A stretch of DNA of 64,000 nt from the NCBI RefSeq assembly GCF_005082145.1, contig NZ_CP034897.1, positions 248,001-312,000 of the forward strand, in the 5' to 3' direction. The notes under the pieces are model-generated. The model was not told the DNA's origin, searched no databases, and saw nothing but the letters and a program-made list of their open reading frames with translations. Position 1 is the first letter of the stretch. Each line of letters starts with the position of its first letter. Of this stretch, positions 1-9,527 are shown one piece after another. This DNA is from Buchnera aphidicola (Aphis craccivora). Its GTDB lineage: Bacteria; Pseudomonadota; Gammaproteobacteria; Enterobacterales; Enterobacteriaceae. A program made the translations under genes and the position numbers.

Positions 1-160
1 CTGCTTGTTCATGTCTTACTAAAATATGTTCAATTCCACCAACAGTTTTTAGAGCATCATAAATATCTAGTACTGCACCACCAGGATAACCAAATATATG
101 TTGTATTCCCTGATTAATTAATGATCTAATAACCATTTCGGCTCCTGATAATATTTCCAT
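1..160 (-). CDS. ilvI: Acetolactate synthase large subunit (partial, N-terminus only)
   Basis: Fifty-three codons of the N-terminus are present; the rest lies beyond the left edge. The protein opens [10 protein letters not shown] and contains [15 protein letters not shown] and RHEQA, as in enterobacterial IlvI, the ThDP-dependent large subunit of acetohydroxyacid synthase III, which makes the precursors of valine, leucine and isoleucine. The glutamate in RHEQA (residue 51) is the family's catalytic glutamate that activates the thiamine ring. A strong Shine-Dalgarno (GGAGGA, 165-170 on the minus strand) fixes the ATG at 160. IlvH would be expected downstream, outside the window. Aphids need the branched-chain amino acids, so retention fits a nutritional symbiont. 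Confidence 0.96.
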   Translation of the reverse strand, partial: MEILSGAEMVIRSLINQGIQHIFGYPGGAVLDIYDALKTVGGIEHILVRHEQA

Positions 161-213
161 TTTTTCCTCCAGGATGCTATTTTATTAGGTTTATTCCTAG
201 TTTTTTATTTGTA

Positions 214-241
214 GTTTATCCTGATAGTTTATCTAGATAAA
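214..241. repeat. Paired TATC-NN-GATA palindromes upstream of ilvI
   Basis: Two copies of GTTTATC (214-220 and 227-233) sit 13 bp apart, and each is part of a palindrome of the form TATC-NN-GATA (217-226 and 230-239). The second lies in the perfect 14-bp palindrome TTTATCTAGATAAA (228-241). The pair is 57-80 bp upstream of the ilvI start, where an operator could lie. The repeat and symmetry are seen directly; a regulatory role is inference. Confidence 0.45.
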
Positions 242-394
242 ATAAGAACAGTTAAATAAAATATAAATAAAGATCTGTCATTTATTAGTGTCAACTAAAT
301 GTTCTTTTATTATTACAAATATATTAAATATTATCAATAAATTGAAATAAATTAAATAATTATATATTTGATTAAAATTTATTTTTTAAAATGT

Positions 395-1432
395 TTATTT
401 TAAAATTAAAAGTTTTTTAAATTGAGGCGATATCCATGTTAAAAAATTATTTTTTTCTTTAGTTATCAGACAAACAGCTAAATTTTCATTGATAGATAAT
501 GCTTTTGCTTTTTTAAAACCTAATAAAAGCAGTCCAGTGTCCCAACCATCTGCTTCTAATGCGGTTGGAGCAACAACACTAACAGATACTAAATTATTTT
601 CCACAGGAATGCCATTTTGAGGATTAATAATATGTGAAATATTTTTACCATTAATAAAATAATAATTGATATAAGTTCCAGCTGTACTAATAGATTTGTT
701 TTTGAGTTTAAGAAGCAATTGAGCTGATTTTTTTTTGTCGGTGGGTTTTTGAATTGCAATTATTTTAGGTTTTTGTTTATTATTTACTTTAACTAAAACT
801 GTACCTCCTATAGAAATAATATAATTTTTTATTCCTTTTTTTTTTAGTATACAAGATAAATGATCAACAGCAAATCCTTCGCCTAGTGTAGAAAGATTTA
901 TTTTCATACCATTTATATTTTTTTTTAAATATACTCCACTGGATTTATTAATAATTTTTAAATATTGAATACCTGTAAGGTTTATATTTTTTTTTATTAT
1001 ATTTGGTGAAGGGTAATTACGAGGTTTTTTTTCAGTTCCAAATCCCCATATATTAATTAAACTCCCAATAGTTATATCTAATTTTCCATGAGTTTTTTGA
1101 TGAATAGTTAGTGCTGTCAAAATAATTTTTAAAAAGTTTTTATTAATTTTTAATAATTGATATTTTTTTAATTGATTAAATTTATAAACTAAAGATTGTT
1201 TTTTCCAAGGAGATAATAATTTTTCATCTGCATCTAAATTATTTTGTATGAGTCTTTTTAAATATTTTTTATTTTTTATTTTTACATTGGGAATTTTTAC
1301 TTGCCAGTATGTTCCCATTGTTTTTCCTTTTAATTCTATTATTTCTGCTATTTTTTCATTTGTATTTCTATATATTATATAAAAAAATATTAAGGAACAT
1401 AAAAGAATATTGATTATCTTATTTAATATCAT
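395..1432 (-). CDS. apbE: FAD:protein FMN transferase ApbE
   Basis: This 345-residue protein is close to E. coli ApbE in length and motifs. It starts with a hydrophobic segment (residues 5-21), then GKTMGTYW (36-43), GEGFAVD (184-190), ISTAGTY (248-254), HIINPQNG (267-274) and EADGWDT (293-299), the substrate and Mg-binding motifs of the family. ApbE covalently attaches FMN to threonines of redox membrane subunits such as RnfG and RnfD. Cys12 follows NILL and does not make a canonical lipobox, so the protein is probably held by an uncleaved N-terminal anchor. The Rnf partners are not in this window. It is a single gene between ilvI and the divergent htrA. Confidence 0.93.
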   Translation of the reverse strand: MILNKIINILLCSLIFFYIIYRNTNEKIAEIIELKGKTMGTYWQVKIPNVKIKNKKYLKRLIQNNLDADEKLLSPWKKQSLVYKFNQLKKYQLLKINKNFLKIILTALTIHQKTHGKLDITIGSLINIWGFGTEKKPRNYPSPNIIKKNINLTGIQYLKIINKSSGVYLKKNINGMKINLSTLGEGFAVDHLSCILKKKGIKNYIISIGGTVLVKVNNKQKPKIIAIQKPTDKKKSAQLLLKLKNKSISTAGTYINYYFINGKNISHIINPQNGIPVENNLVSVSVVAPTALEADGWDTGLLLLGFKKAKALSINENLAVCLITKEKNNFLTWISPQFKKLLILK

Positions 1433-1701
1433 AAATATAAAACCATTATTTTTGATAAGAAAAATATTATATAGAAAAATATATTTTTTATAAAAATTTT
1501 TATAAAGTTAATAAATAAATAACATTTATAAAATTGTAATTTTAACAGTATTGATCCAAAATATTTTTTTATTTATCTACTAAGCATCGATGGAGTTAAT
1601 GAATTATGGAGTGTATACTAAAATTTTATTTTAATTAAAAATTTTGGTTTTTAGTCGTTTTATCTATATAAGATTAGATTGTAATTTATGAGAAAGCAAT
1701 A

Positions 1702-3132
1702 ATGAAAAGAATAAATATAGTATTAGGCGGAACAGTATTTATTTTGACTCTATTACTAAGTTTAGGAATGTCTTGGGGAGATAAAAACTCCATTTCCAAT
1801 AATGTTTCTTCTGCACTTGTTATGCCGAGTTTAGCGCCTATGTTGGAAAAAGTTATGCCTTCAGTAATTAGTATTAGTATTGAAGGAAGCACTATAATTC
1901 CAACTTCTCGTTTACCTCATCAATTTCAACCATTTTTTGGTAAAAATTCTCCTTTTTGTAAAGGTAATTCACCATTTAGGAATTCTCCTTTTTGCCGTTC
2001 TAATCCAAATTCTGATAATGCAAATAAAAAGTTTCGTGCACTAGGATCAGGTGTTATTATTGATGCTGAAAAAGGGTATGCTGTAACTAATAATCACGTT
2101 GTAGAAAATGCTAATAGAATACAAGCACAATTAAGTGATGGACGTCGTTATGAAGCTTATGTAATTGGGAAAGATTCACGTTCTGATATTGCCTTAATAC
2201 AATTAAAAAATGCAAATAATTTAAGTGCAATAAAAATTGCAGATTCTGACACTTTAAGAGTGGGTGACTACACTGTAGCTATCGGTAATCCTTATGGCCT
2301 TGGTGAAACTGTTACATCCGGTATTATTTCTGCTTTAGGACGAAGTGGATTAAATATTGAACACTACGAAAATTTTATTCAAACTGATGCTGCTATTAAC
2401 AGAGGAAATTCTGGTGGGGCATTAATAAATCTAAATGGTGAGTTAATAGGGATTAACACTGCAATATTAGCCCCAGATGGAGGTAATATAGGTATTGGTT
2501 TTGCCATTCCTGGTAATATGGTTAAAAATCTTACAGCACAAATGGCTGAATTTGGACAGGTAAGACGTGGTGAATTAGGTATAATAGGAATGGAATTAAA
2601 TTCTGATTTAGCACGTTTAATGAAAACAAATACTCAAAAAGGAGCTTTTGTCAGTCAGGTTTTACCTGATTCTTCTGCGTTTCAAGCAGGAATTAAAGCT
2701 GGAGACATTATTATATCTTTAAATAAAAAACCTATTTTTAGTTTTGCAGCATTACGAGCTGAAATCGGATCTTTGCCAGTTACTACTAAAATGATATTAG
2801 GAGTATTTCGGGAGGGAAAAATTAAAGATATATTCGTTGAATTAAAACCATCTATTCAACATAATATGAATTTCGGAGATATTTATACAGGCCTTGAAGG
2901 TGCTAATCTATCTAATTATTTAGATCAACAAAAAGGTGTAAAAGTAGAAAATGTAAAAGAAAATACTCCAGCTTCAAAAATTGGTTTTAAAAAAGATGAT
3001 ATTATTATACAAGTAAATCAAAATTTAATAAATAATTTAGACGACTTAAAACGCGCATTAGATAACAGATCAGATCTATTAATTTTTAGGGTAAAAAGAG
3101 GAACTGCTAATATTTATTTAGTAACTAATTAA
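1702..3132 (+). CDS. htrA: Periplasmic serine protease/chaperone DegP
   Basis: The 476-residue protein has an N-terminal signal or anchor segment (residues 5-23), a trypsin-like protease domain with the triad His132 (NNHVV), Asp162 (SRSDIALI) and Ser237 (RGNSGGA), and two PDZ domains (about 265-350 and 375-470). Cys86 and Cys98 lie in the LA loop at the places of the DegP disulfide, so this is DegP and not DegQ. DegP degrades or refolds misfolded envelope proteins. The site just upstream of ATG 1702 is weak in Shine-Dalgarno character. A GC-rich terminator follows directly. The gene stands alone between divergent apbE and convergent dapD. Confidence 0.97.
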   Translation: MKRINIVLGGTVFILTLLLSLGMSWGDKNSISNNVSSALVMPSLAPMLEKVMPSVISISIEGSTIIPTSRLPHQFQPFFGKNSPFCKGNSPFRNSPFCRSNPNSDNANKKFRALGSGVIIDAEKGYAVTNNHVVENANRIQAQLSDGRRYEAYVIGKDSRSDIALIQLKNANNLSAIKIADSDTLRVGDYTVAIGNPYGLGETVTSGIISALGRSGLNIEHYENFIQTDAAINRGNSGGALINLNGELIGINTAILAPDGGNIGIGFAIPGNMVKNLTAQMAEFGQVRRGELGIIGMELNSDLARLMKTNTQKGAFVSQVLPDSSAFQAGIKAGDIIISLNKKPIFSFAALRAEIGSLPVTTKMILGVFREGKIKDIFVELKPSIQHNMNFGDIYTGLEGANLSNYLDQQKGVKVENVKENTPASKIGFKKDDIIIQVNQNLINNLDDLKRALDNRSDLLIFRVKRGTANIYLVTN

Positions 3133-3149
3133 TTTTTTGTTATGTAATT

Positions 3150-3180
3150 CCGCCCGATTTTTTTAGATACGGGCGGTTTT
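3150..3180 (+). terminator. Intrinsic terminator of htrA
   Basis: A perfect 7-bp GC stem, CCGCCCG (3150-3156) with CGGGCGG (3170-3176), closes a 13-nt T-rich loop and is followed by TTTT. It lies 18 bp after the htrA stop and ends just before the convergent dapD stop. The T run is on the plus-strand side only, so it serves htrA. Such GC-rich stems are rare in this A/T-rich window. Confidence 0.88.
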
Positions 3181-3183
3181 CTA

Positions 3184-4008
3184 TTATTTTAAGCGACGTA
3201 ACATTTGATTAATTTCTACTTTACTCATTGTTTTATGATCTACTTTTTTTACAATGATTGCAGAATATAAATTATATTTTCCATTTTTTGATGGCAAACT
3301 TCCTGAAACTACCACAGAATTAGCAGGTATTCTTCCATAAGAAATTTCGCCTGTTTCTCTATTATAAATTTTAGTACTTTGTCCAATAAAAACACCCATA
3401 GATATTACAGAACCTTGTTCTACAATAACTCCTTCTACAATTTCAGAGCGAGCACCAATAAAACAATTATCTTCAATGATAGTAGGATTGTTTTGTAAAG
3501 GCTCTAATACCCCTCCTATGCCAACCCCTCCAGATAAGTGTACATTTTTTCCAATTTGAGCGCATGATCCTACAGTAGCCCATGTGTCTACCATAGTTCC
3601 TTGATCTATGTAGGCACCTATATTAATATATGAAGGCATAATTACTGTATTTTGATTAATAAATGCACCATATCTAATAGTAGCTGGTGGTACTATACGA
3701 ACTTTTTCTTTTTCAAAATTTTCTTGAGTATATTTATTGTATTTAAGTGGTATTTTATCGTAATAATTAGTATTTTTTCCTAAAAAAATATTATTTCTTG
3801 TAAAATATATATATAATAAAATTGCTTTTTTTAACCATTGATGAGTAATCCAAATATTATCTTGTTTTTCTGAAATACGAATTTCTCCTTTGTTTAACAT
3901 ATCTATTATATAAACAATCGTTTCATAAGTTTTTATATCAATATTTTTAAAATTAATTTCATTTTTATGTTCGTAAGCGTTTTCAATTATTTTTTTAAAT
4001 TTTTTCAT
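3184..4008 (-). CDS. dapD: Tetrahydrodipicolinate N-succinyltransferase
   Basis: At 274 residues it equals E. coli DapD. A helical N-terminal domain (about 1-100, with THQWLKKA) precedes a left-handed beta-helix of hexapeptide repeats (about 105-240, including [27 protein letters not shown] and [14 protein letters not shown]) and the C-terminal segment AIIVKKVD. The enzyme transfers succinate from succinyl-CoA to tetrahydrodipicolinate, a step leading to lysine and to diaminopimelate for peptidoglycan. map lies 54 bp upstream on the same strand. In E. coli glnD separates dapD and map; it is absent here. Confidence 0.98.
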   Translation of the reverse strand: MKKFKKIIENAYEHKNEINFKNIDIKTYETIVYIIDMLNKGEIRISEKQDNIWITHQWLKKAILLYIYFTRNNIFLGKNTNYYDKIPLKYNKYTQENFEKEKVRIVPPATIRYGAFINQNTVIMPSYINIGAYIDQGTMVDTWATVGSCAQIGKNVHLSGGVGIGGVLEPLQNNPTIIEDNCFIGARSEIVEGVIVEQGSVISMGVFIGQSTKIYNRETGEISYGRIPANSVVVSGSLPSKNGKYNLYSAIIVKKVDHKTMSKVEINQMLRRLK

Positions 4009-4062
4009 TTTAAATTAACCTAATTTATTATATTTTATATTTATAAAATAAAAATTTTTGTT

Positions 4063-4857
4063 TTATTTAGTAAGGCTAGTAGTAAGACTAGGTAATATTT
4101 TGTCTTGTTTATGCCATGTTAAAATATCACATCCATAATTTGTCACTAATATAGTATGTTCATATTGAGCAGATAATGAATGGTCTTTTGTTTTTACTGT
4201 CCATCCATCTTTCATGCATTTTACTTCTGATTTTCCTGCGTTTACCATAGGTTCAATAGTAAAAATCATGCCTTCCTTTAAAATTAATTTGTTGTTATTT
4301 TTATAATGTAATACATGCGGTTCTTCATGAAATGATGAACCAATTCCATGACCACAATATTCTTTTACGACTGAAAAACCATGATTTTCAACATAATTTT
4401 CAATTGTTTCGCCAATTTTAAACAGAGGAATACCAGATTTGATTATATTTAAAGCCGCATAAAGACTTTCTTGTGTTACTTTACATAAACGTTTAGATAA
4501 AATATTTGTCTTTCCTACAAAAAACATTTTTGAAGTATCAGCGTAATAATTATCTTTAATAACTGTAACATCAATGTTAACTATATCTCCTATTTTTAGA
4601 ATTTGGTTTTTACTAGGGATACCATGGCATACAACATCATTAACAGAAATACAAACAGATTTTGGAAAACCATGATATCCTAAGCAAGCTGGAATAGCAT
4701 TATTTTGGTTAATAAAATCGTGACAAATATTATTTAGTTCTTCTGTACTTATATCTGGTTGAACATATTCTTCAATCATTTCTAGTACTTTTGCAGCTAG
4801 TTTTCCAGATATTCTTATTTTTTCTATTTCTGATTCTTTTTTTATCATACAATTCAT
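4063..4857 (-). CDS. map: Methionine aminopeptidase, type I
   Basis: The 264-residue protein matches E. coli MAP in length. The five metal ligands of the pita-bread fold are visible as Asp96 (NIDVTV), Asp107 (ADTSKM), His170 (CGHGIG), Glu202 (IEPMV) and Glu233 (QYEHT). The enzyme removes the initiator methionine from new proteins. Either ATG 4857 or ATG 4848 (Met4) could be the start; neither has a clear Shine-Dalgarno, and the longer form is nearer the E. coli length. It is divergent from rpsB, as in E. coli. Confidence 0.97.
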   Translation of the reverse strand: MNCMIKKESEIEKIRISGKLAAKVLEMIEEYVQPDISTEELNNICHDFINQNNAIPACLGYHGFPKSVCISVNDVVCHGIPSKNQILKIGDIVNIDVTVIKDNYYADTSKMFFVGKTNILSKRLCKVTQESLYAALNIIKSGIPLFKIGETIENYVENHGFSVVKEYCGHGIGSSFHEEPHVLHYKNNNKLILKEGMIFTIEPMVNAGKSEVKCMKDGWTVKTKDHSLSAQYEHTILVTNYGCDILTWHKQDKILPSLTTSLTK

Positions 4858-4995
4858 AATATTTAACCAATTTTAGATATATTAAATTTAATTCATTTAA
4901 ATTATAGTTTATAAAATTTGGTTGTAAAAATTTTTTATTTTAATATTTTTTATTAATATAAAAAAAACAAAATACATTAACAATTATTACTGATC

Positions 4996-5053
4996 TTAAA
5001 TATTGAATATGATATATTTTATTTAATTTATTAAATATATTGAATATGATATA
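4996..5053. repeat. 16-bp direct repeat upstream of rpsB
   Basis: TATTGAATATGATATA occurs at 5001-5016 and again at 5038-5053 without mismatch. Each copy is preceded by TTAAA, with a 2-bp difference in spacing, so the full repeat is about 21 bp with a 37-bp period. It lies in the 294-bp spacer between divergent map and rpsB, where the promoters of the rpsB-tsf-pyrH-frr run must be. Each copy holds TATGATA, which resembles a -10 element. Confidence 0.55.
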
Positions 5054-5151
5054 AACAATTAAAAACATTTATCTTTTTTAATTTAAATAAAAGTTTGAAA
5101 ATTATTAATTTTGTAAAAATTTATTATTTTTTTATTTATTAAGGAGTTGTT

Positions 5152-5883
5152 ATGGAAATAGTGTCAATGAGAGATATGTTAAAAGCAGGAGTACATTTTG
5201 GACATCAAACTCGTTATTGGAATCCAAAAATGAAACCATTTATTTTCGGTTCTAAAAATAAGGTTCATATTATTAATTTAGAAAAAACTCTTCCAATGTT
5301 TAATTTTGCTTTGATAGAATTAAAAAAAATATCTTTTAAAAAAGGTAAAATATTATTTGTTGGAACAAAAAGAGCGGCTAGTAAAAAAATTAAAGAAACT
5401 GCAATAAATTGTGATCAATTTTATGTCAATCATCGTTGGTTAGGAGGTATGCTGACTAATTGGAAGACAGTACGTCAGTCTATCAAGCGTTTAAAAGATT
5501 TAGAGATTGAATCTAAAGATGGAACTTTTTTAAAATTAACGAAAAAAGAAGCATTAATACGAACACGGGAATTATCTAAATTAGAAAATAGTTTAGGTGG
5601 TATAAAAAATATGGGAGGTCTTCCAGACTGTTTATTTGTTATTGATGCTGCTCATGAACATATTGCAATTCAAGAGGCGAATAATTTAGGTATTCCTGTT
5701 TTTTCTGTTGTAGACACTAATTCGAATCCTGATGGTGTTGATTATATAATACCCGGAAATGATGATGCAATTAGATCTGTGGCATTATATTTGAAAGCTG
5801 TCACAATGAGTATTAGTAAAATTAATCATCAAAATCCATTAACAGAAGTATCGATAAATTCTAAAGAAAATATACATATTTAA
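5152..5883 (+). CDS. rpsB: 30S ribosomal protein S2
   Basis: At 243 residues this is S2, with the N-terminal signature [16 protein letters not shown], then [29 protein letters not shown] (start of the coiled-coil insertion) and the C-terminal [14 protein letters not shown] strong Shine-Dalgarno AAGGAG (5141-5146) precedes the ATG. S2 joins the small subunit late and interacts with S1. It heads the rpsB-tsf-pyrH-frr series conserved with E. coli. Confidence 0.98.
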   Translation: MEIVSMRDMLKAGVHFGHQTRYWNPKMKPFIFGSKNKVHIINLEKTLPMFNFALIELKKISFKKGKILFVGTKRAASKKIKETAINCDQFYVNHRWLGGMLTNWKTVRQSIKRLKDLEIESKDGTFLKLTKKEALIRTRELSKLENSLGGIKNMGGLPDCLFVIDAAHEHIAIQEANNLGIPVFSVVDTNSNPDGVDYIIPGNDDAIRSVALYLKAVTMSISKINHQNPLTEVSINSKENIHI

Positions 5884-5923
5884 TAAATATGTATTTATTA
5901 AAAAATTATAAGAGAAAATATTT

Positions 5924-6739
5924 ATGACTGATATTACTGCTGAATTGGTTAAACAATTAAGATTACGTACAGGTGTTGGGCTTATGGAATGTAAGCGAGC
6001 TTTAACAGAAGAAAATGGAGATATTGAATTATCAATTGATAATCTAAGAAAATCAGGAAAAATGCAAGCTTTTAAAAAGCTAAAAAATACTACAAATCAA
6101 GGTTTAATATTTGCAAAAATTAAAAATAATTTTGGAGTTATAATTGAGTTAAATTGTCAAACTGATTTTGTAGCAAAAGATAGTTTATTTGTTTCTTTAG
6201 GAAATGAAATAATTTTAACAGCATTGTCTAAGAAAATAAAAAACATTCTTGATATAAAAAATTATTTTGAATCAAAAATAACAGAATTAATTGTTAAATT
6301 TGGTGAAAATATTAAAATTAATCGATTTGGAGTTATTGAGAATGAGAATTTACACTCCTATATACACGCTGGTCGTATTGGAGTTTTAGTTAGTGCTCAT
6401 AATTTAAATGAAAGTGTATTAAAAAACATTGCTATGCATATAGCAGCTAGCAAACCTGAATATATAAATCCTAATGAAGTACCTAAATCTGTTTTTGAAA
6501 GAGAGTATAATATTCAATTGCAATTAGTAAAAAATTATAAAAAACCTGCTAATATATTAAAAAAAATAGTAGATGGTCGAATGAATAAATTTGTTAACAA
6601 TATTTCTCTAATTGGTCAAAATTTTATAATTGACCCAAGTCAAACAGTGGGTCAAGTATTAAAAGAGAATAATGGCAGTATTATATCATTTATCAGATTT
6701 GAAATTGGAGAAAATATAACTAATAATATAAGTGTTTAA
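5924..6739 (+). CDS. tsf: Elongation factor Ts
   Basis: EF-Ts (271 residues; E. coli has 283) recycles EF-Tu from the GDP to the GTP form. The UBA-like N-terminal domain with [13 protein letters not shown] (15-27) and the TDFVA motif (80-84), whose Asp and Phe reach into the EF-Tu nucleotide site, are intact. The C-terminal part keeps the conserved PFV-like region as [12 protein letters not shown]. It follows rpsB by 40 bp and is probably cotranscribed. Confidence 0.97.
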   Translation: MTDITAELVKQLRLRTGVGLMECKRALTEENGDIELSIDNLRKSGKMQAFKKLKNTTNQGLIFAKIKNNFGVIIELNCQTDFVAKDSLFVSLGNEIILTALSKKIKNILDIKNYFESKITELIVKFGENIKINRFGVIENENLHSYIHAGRIGVLVSAHNLNESVLKNIAMHIAASKPEYINPNEVPKSVFEREYNIQLQLVKNYKKPANILKKIVDGRMNKFVNNISLIGQNFIIDPSQTVGQVLKENNGSIISFIRFEIGENITNNISV

Positions 6740-6810
6740 TTAATAGTAATATAATTTTTTTAAACAAAATTATTTATCTTTAATATAAAAAATATTTTCG
6801 GATTAAAAAC

Positions 6811-7536
6811 ATGTCTACCAATACAAAATTTATATACCCCCGTATTTTACTAAAAATCAGTGGAGAAGTATTACAAGGAGTTAATAAATTTGGTATTGAT
6901 ATAAATTCTTTAAAAAAAATAGCAAAAGAAATAAAATTAGTATTAAACCTTGGTGTACAAGTAGGCTTGGTGATTGGAAGTGGAAATTTGTTTCGTGGTT
7001 CAACTTTATCTAAAATTGGTATAAATCGAATAGCATCTGATCATATTGGTATATTATCTACAATAATTAATAGCTTAGCAATGCATGATATAATGCATTA
7101 TTACTCTATTCGCTCTTATGTAATGTCAGCTATACCAATAAATGGTATATGTGAAGCTTATACTTATAAGCGAGCGATTAAGCTTTTATCTGGTAATTGC
7201 GTAGTAATTTTCGCTGCTGGTATAGGAAATCCTTTATTTACAACTGATTCTGCAGCATGTTTACGTGGAATTGAAACGCAATCAGATATTATTTTAAAAG
7301 GAACAAAAGTTGATGGAGTATATTCGAAAGATCCAAAAAAGTATTCGCATGCAATTTTTTACAAAAAATTAACATATAAAGATGTACTTAAAAAAGAATT
7401 AAAAGTTATGGATTTATCTGCTTTTTCTTTAGCTAGAGATCATAATTTGCCTATTCGAATTTTTAACATTAATAAACCTCAATCTTTATATCGTATTGTT
7501 ACAGGGTATGATGAAGGTACTATTATTACAGTATAA
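6811..7536 (+). CDS. pyrH: Uridylate kinase
   Basis: The 241-residue protein is the bacterial amino-acid-kinase type UMP kinase. It has LLKISGEVLQG near the N-terminus, GSGNLFRG for phosphate binding, FAAGIGNPLFTTD and LKGTKVDGVYSKDP. It phosphorylates UMP to UDP in pyrimidine nucleotide supply. The stop codon sits in a 14-bp tandem duplication (7522-7549). It is third in the rpsB operon, 71 bp after tsf. Confidence 0.98.
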   Translation: MSTNTKFIYPRILLKISGEVLQGVNKFGIDINSLKKIAKEIKLVLNLGVQVGLVIGSGNLFRGSTLSKIGINRIASDHIGILSTIINSLAMHDIMHYYSIRSYVMSAIPINGICEAYTYKRAIKLLSGNCVVIFAAGIGNPLFTTDSAACLRGIETQSDIILKGTKVDGVYSKDPKKYSHAIFYKKLTYKDVLKKELKVMDLSAFSLARDHNLPIRIFNINKPQSLYRIVTGYDEGTIITV

Positions 7537-7549
7537 TTATTACAGTATA
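7522..7549. repeat. 14-bp tandem duplication across the pyrH stop codon
   Basis: ATTATTACAGTATA is present twice head to tail (7522-7535 and 7536-7549). The pyrH stop TAA (7534-7536) spans the junction, so the second copy is 3' untranslated sequence. It looks like a recent slippage duplication. Confidence 0.8.
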
Positions 7550-7634
7550 AAATATACAAATATTTTATAATACATATAAAACATCTCACAAAATAAATTT
7601 AATATTAAACTTAATATATTATATAGGTAATTAT

Positions 7635-8192
7635 GTGATCAATCAGCTTTATATTAAAATCAAGAAAAAAATGGAAGTTTGTATTAAAAATTTTCAAATT
7701 CAAGTAAATAATATTAAAACTGGAAGAGCATCTCCAGAACTACTTAATAGTGTATACGTTGAATATTTTGGCTCTAAAATACCACTTCGACAAATATCTA
7801 ATATAATAGTGGAAGATTATCATACTCTTAGAATCAATGTATTTGACAGTTCTAATACATCTTTAATTAATAAAGCTATTTTGAATTCAAATTTTGATTT
7901 AAATCCAATTGTGCATGGAAAAGATATTATTGTGCCAATACCTAGTCTAACAGAAGAAAGAAGAAAACATCTTATTAAAATTATTAAAAGTAATGCAGAA
8001 AACACTCGTATTTACATACGAAACATTCGAAGAGATGCTAACGAAAAAATTAAAGTTTATTTAAAAAATAAGATTATTGGAGAAGATCAAGAACGTAGTT
8101 CACAAAATAAAATTCAAAAAATGACAGATGAGTATATTAAGCAAGTAGAAATCATTTTAACTTTAAAAGAAAAAGAACTCATGAAATTTTAA
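7635..8192 (+). CDS. frr: Ribosome recycling factor
   Basis: At 185 residues this is exactly the E. coli RRF length. With EF-G it splits post-termination ribosomes. Conserved segments are KTGRASPELL, TEERRKHL, the RNIRRDANEKIK helix and KEKELMKF at the end, which form the three-helix bundle. The start is GTG at 7635, as in E. coli. An ATG two bases earlier (7633) runs straight into TGA, which rules it out. Only a weak AGG precedes the start. Confidence 0.97.
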   Translation: MINQLYIKIKKKMEVCIKNFQIQVNNIKTGRASPELLNSVYVEYFGSKIPLRQISNIIVEDYHTLRINVFDSSNTSLINKAILNSNFDLNPIVHGKDIIVPIPSLTEERRKHLIKIIKSNAENTRIYIRNIRRDANEKIKVYLKNKIIGEDQERSSQNKIQKMTDEYIKQVEIILTLKEKELMKF

Positions 8193-8270
8193 TTTAAAGA
8201 TAACTAAAAGTAAAACTTAATATTTATATCTTAAATAACTAATTAAAATATTTGTTATAATAAAAATTTT

Positions 8271-9467
8271 ATGAAAAAAATAACAATTTTAGGATCAACT
8301 GGTTCAATTGGTATCAATACAATATCTATCATTAAAAAACATCCTGATTTATTTAAAATAGTTGCATTGGTTGCAAATAAAAATTTTTCTACTATGTTAG
8401 AGCAATGTGTATTTTTCTCACCTGATTGGGTGGCTATGAAAAATGAAAAATCTGCAAATATACTTAGAACAAAGTTAAAAGAAAAAAAAATTAAAACACA
8501 GGTTTTGTCAGGAACTAAAGAAATTTGTGCGCTAGCTTCTTTAAAAGAAAATGATTATGTAGTATCTGCCATTGTTGGAATGGCAGGTTTATTACCTACT
8601 TTATCTGCTATATGCGCTGGAAAAACAATTTTATTAGCTAACAAAGAATCTCTAATTGCTTGTGGTTGTGTGTTTATGAAAGCTTTATCTTACAATCGTG
8701 CTAGGATAATTCCTATCGATAGTGAACACAATGCTATTTTTCAAGTTTTACCTCGATTTTTGCAAAAAAATTTAGGAAAAGTTAGTTTAAAAGAAAATGG
8801 AGTTAAATCTATTATCTTAACTGGTTCAGGAGGTCCATTATATCATCTTAAAAAAGAAGATTTGCCTTTTGTGACGCCTAAGCAAACATGTACTCATCCA
8901 AATTGGTCAATGGGAAAAAAAATATCAGTAGATTCAGCAACAATGATAAATAAAGGTTTAGAATATATTGAAGCTAGATGGTTATTTAATGCTTCAGATA
9001 ATGAAATTGATATCTTAATTCATCCTCAATCAATTATTCATTCTATGGTAGAATATGTTGACGGTTCAGTATTAGCTCAACTTTCAGTTCCAGATATGAA
9101 AGTTGCTATTTCATATGCGATGGCATTTCCTAAGCGTATTGTTTCTGGATCTAATTTTTTGAACTTTAAAAAATTAAAGTGCTTAAATTTTTTTGAACCA
9201 AATTTTGCGCAATTTCCATGTTTAAAATTAGCAATTGATGCTTTTGCTTCTGGTCAATCAGCAATGACGGTTTTAAATGCTGCTAATGAAGTTTCCGTAT
9301 CTGCTTTTTTAAATTCAAAAATTAGATTTGATAAAATTTCTGAAATAAATAGTGATATGTTAATATCTTCTGATTTTTTAGAACCTACTTCTATTGAAGA
9401 AATTTTAGAAATTGATAAAAAAACTAGAATAAAAACGAAAAAAAAAATATCATCTTTAATTTATTAA
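8271..9467 (+). CDS. dxr: 1-deoxy-D-xylulose 5-phosphate reductoisomerase
   Basis: The 398-residue enzyme matches E. coli Dxr. It has the NADPH-binding GSTGSIGINT at the N-terminus, LANKESLIACG, the metal-site segment IDSEHNAIFQ and NKGLEYIEARWLF. It converts DXP to MEP, the first committed step of the non-mevalonate isoprenoid pathway. ispG, which acts later in the same pathway, is at 61740. uppS follows by 27-60 bp depending on its start. Confidence 0.98.
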   Translation: MKKITILGSTGSIGINTISIIKKHPDLFKIVALVANKNFSTMLEQCVFFSPDWVAMKNEKSANILRTKLKEKKIKTQVLSGTKEICALASLKENDYVVSAIVGMAGLLPTLSAICAGKTILLANKESLIACGCVFMKALSYNRARIIPIDSEHNAIFQVLPRFLQKNLGKVSLKENGVKSIILTGSGGPLYHLKKEDLPFVTPKQTCTHPNWSMGKKISVDSATMINKGLEYIEARWLFNASDNEIDILIHPQSIIHSMVEYVDGSVLAQLSVPDMKVAISYAMAFPKRIVSGSNFLNFKKLKCLNFFEPNFAQFPCLKLAIDAFASGQSAMTVLNAANEVSVSAFLNSKIRFDKISEINSDMLISSDFLEPTSIEEILEIDKKTRIKTKKKISSLIY

Positions 9468-9527
9468 ACAGTTAATAATATTTTTTATTTTTAAATGAGT
9501 TTTATTTTTAAGAGAAATATATATTTA

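Noticed and set aside
1599..1634. 11-codon micro-frame with GGAG just upstream, before htrA
   Set aside because: The Shine-Dalgarno is only 3 nt from the ATG and the following A/T palindrome is not a convincing attenuator; chance is likely.
1640..1675. Possible sigma-70 or heat-shock promoter of htrA (TTGGTT, then TATAAG 17 bp on)
   Set aside because: The -35 matches at only three positions and neither sigma-32 nor sigma-E consensus is present.
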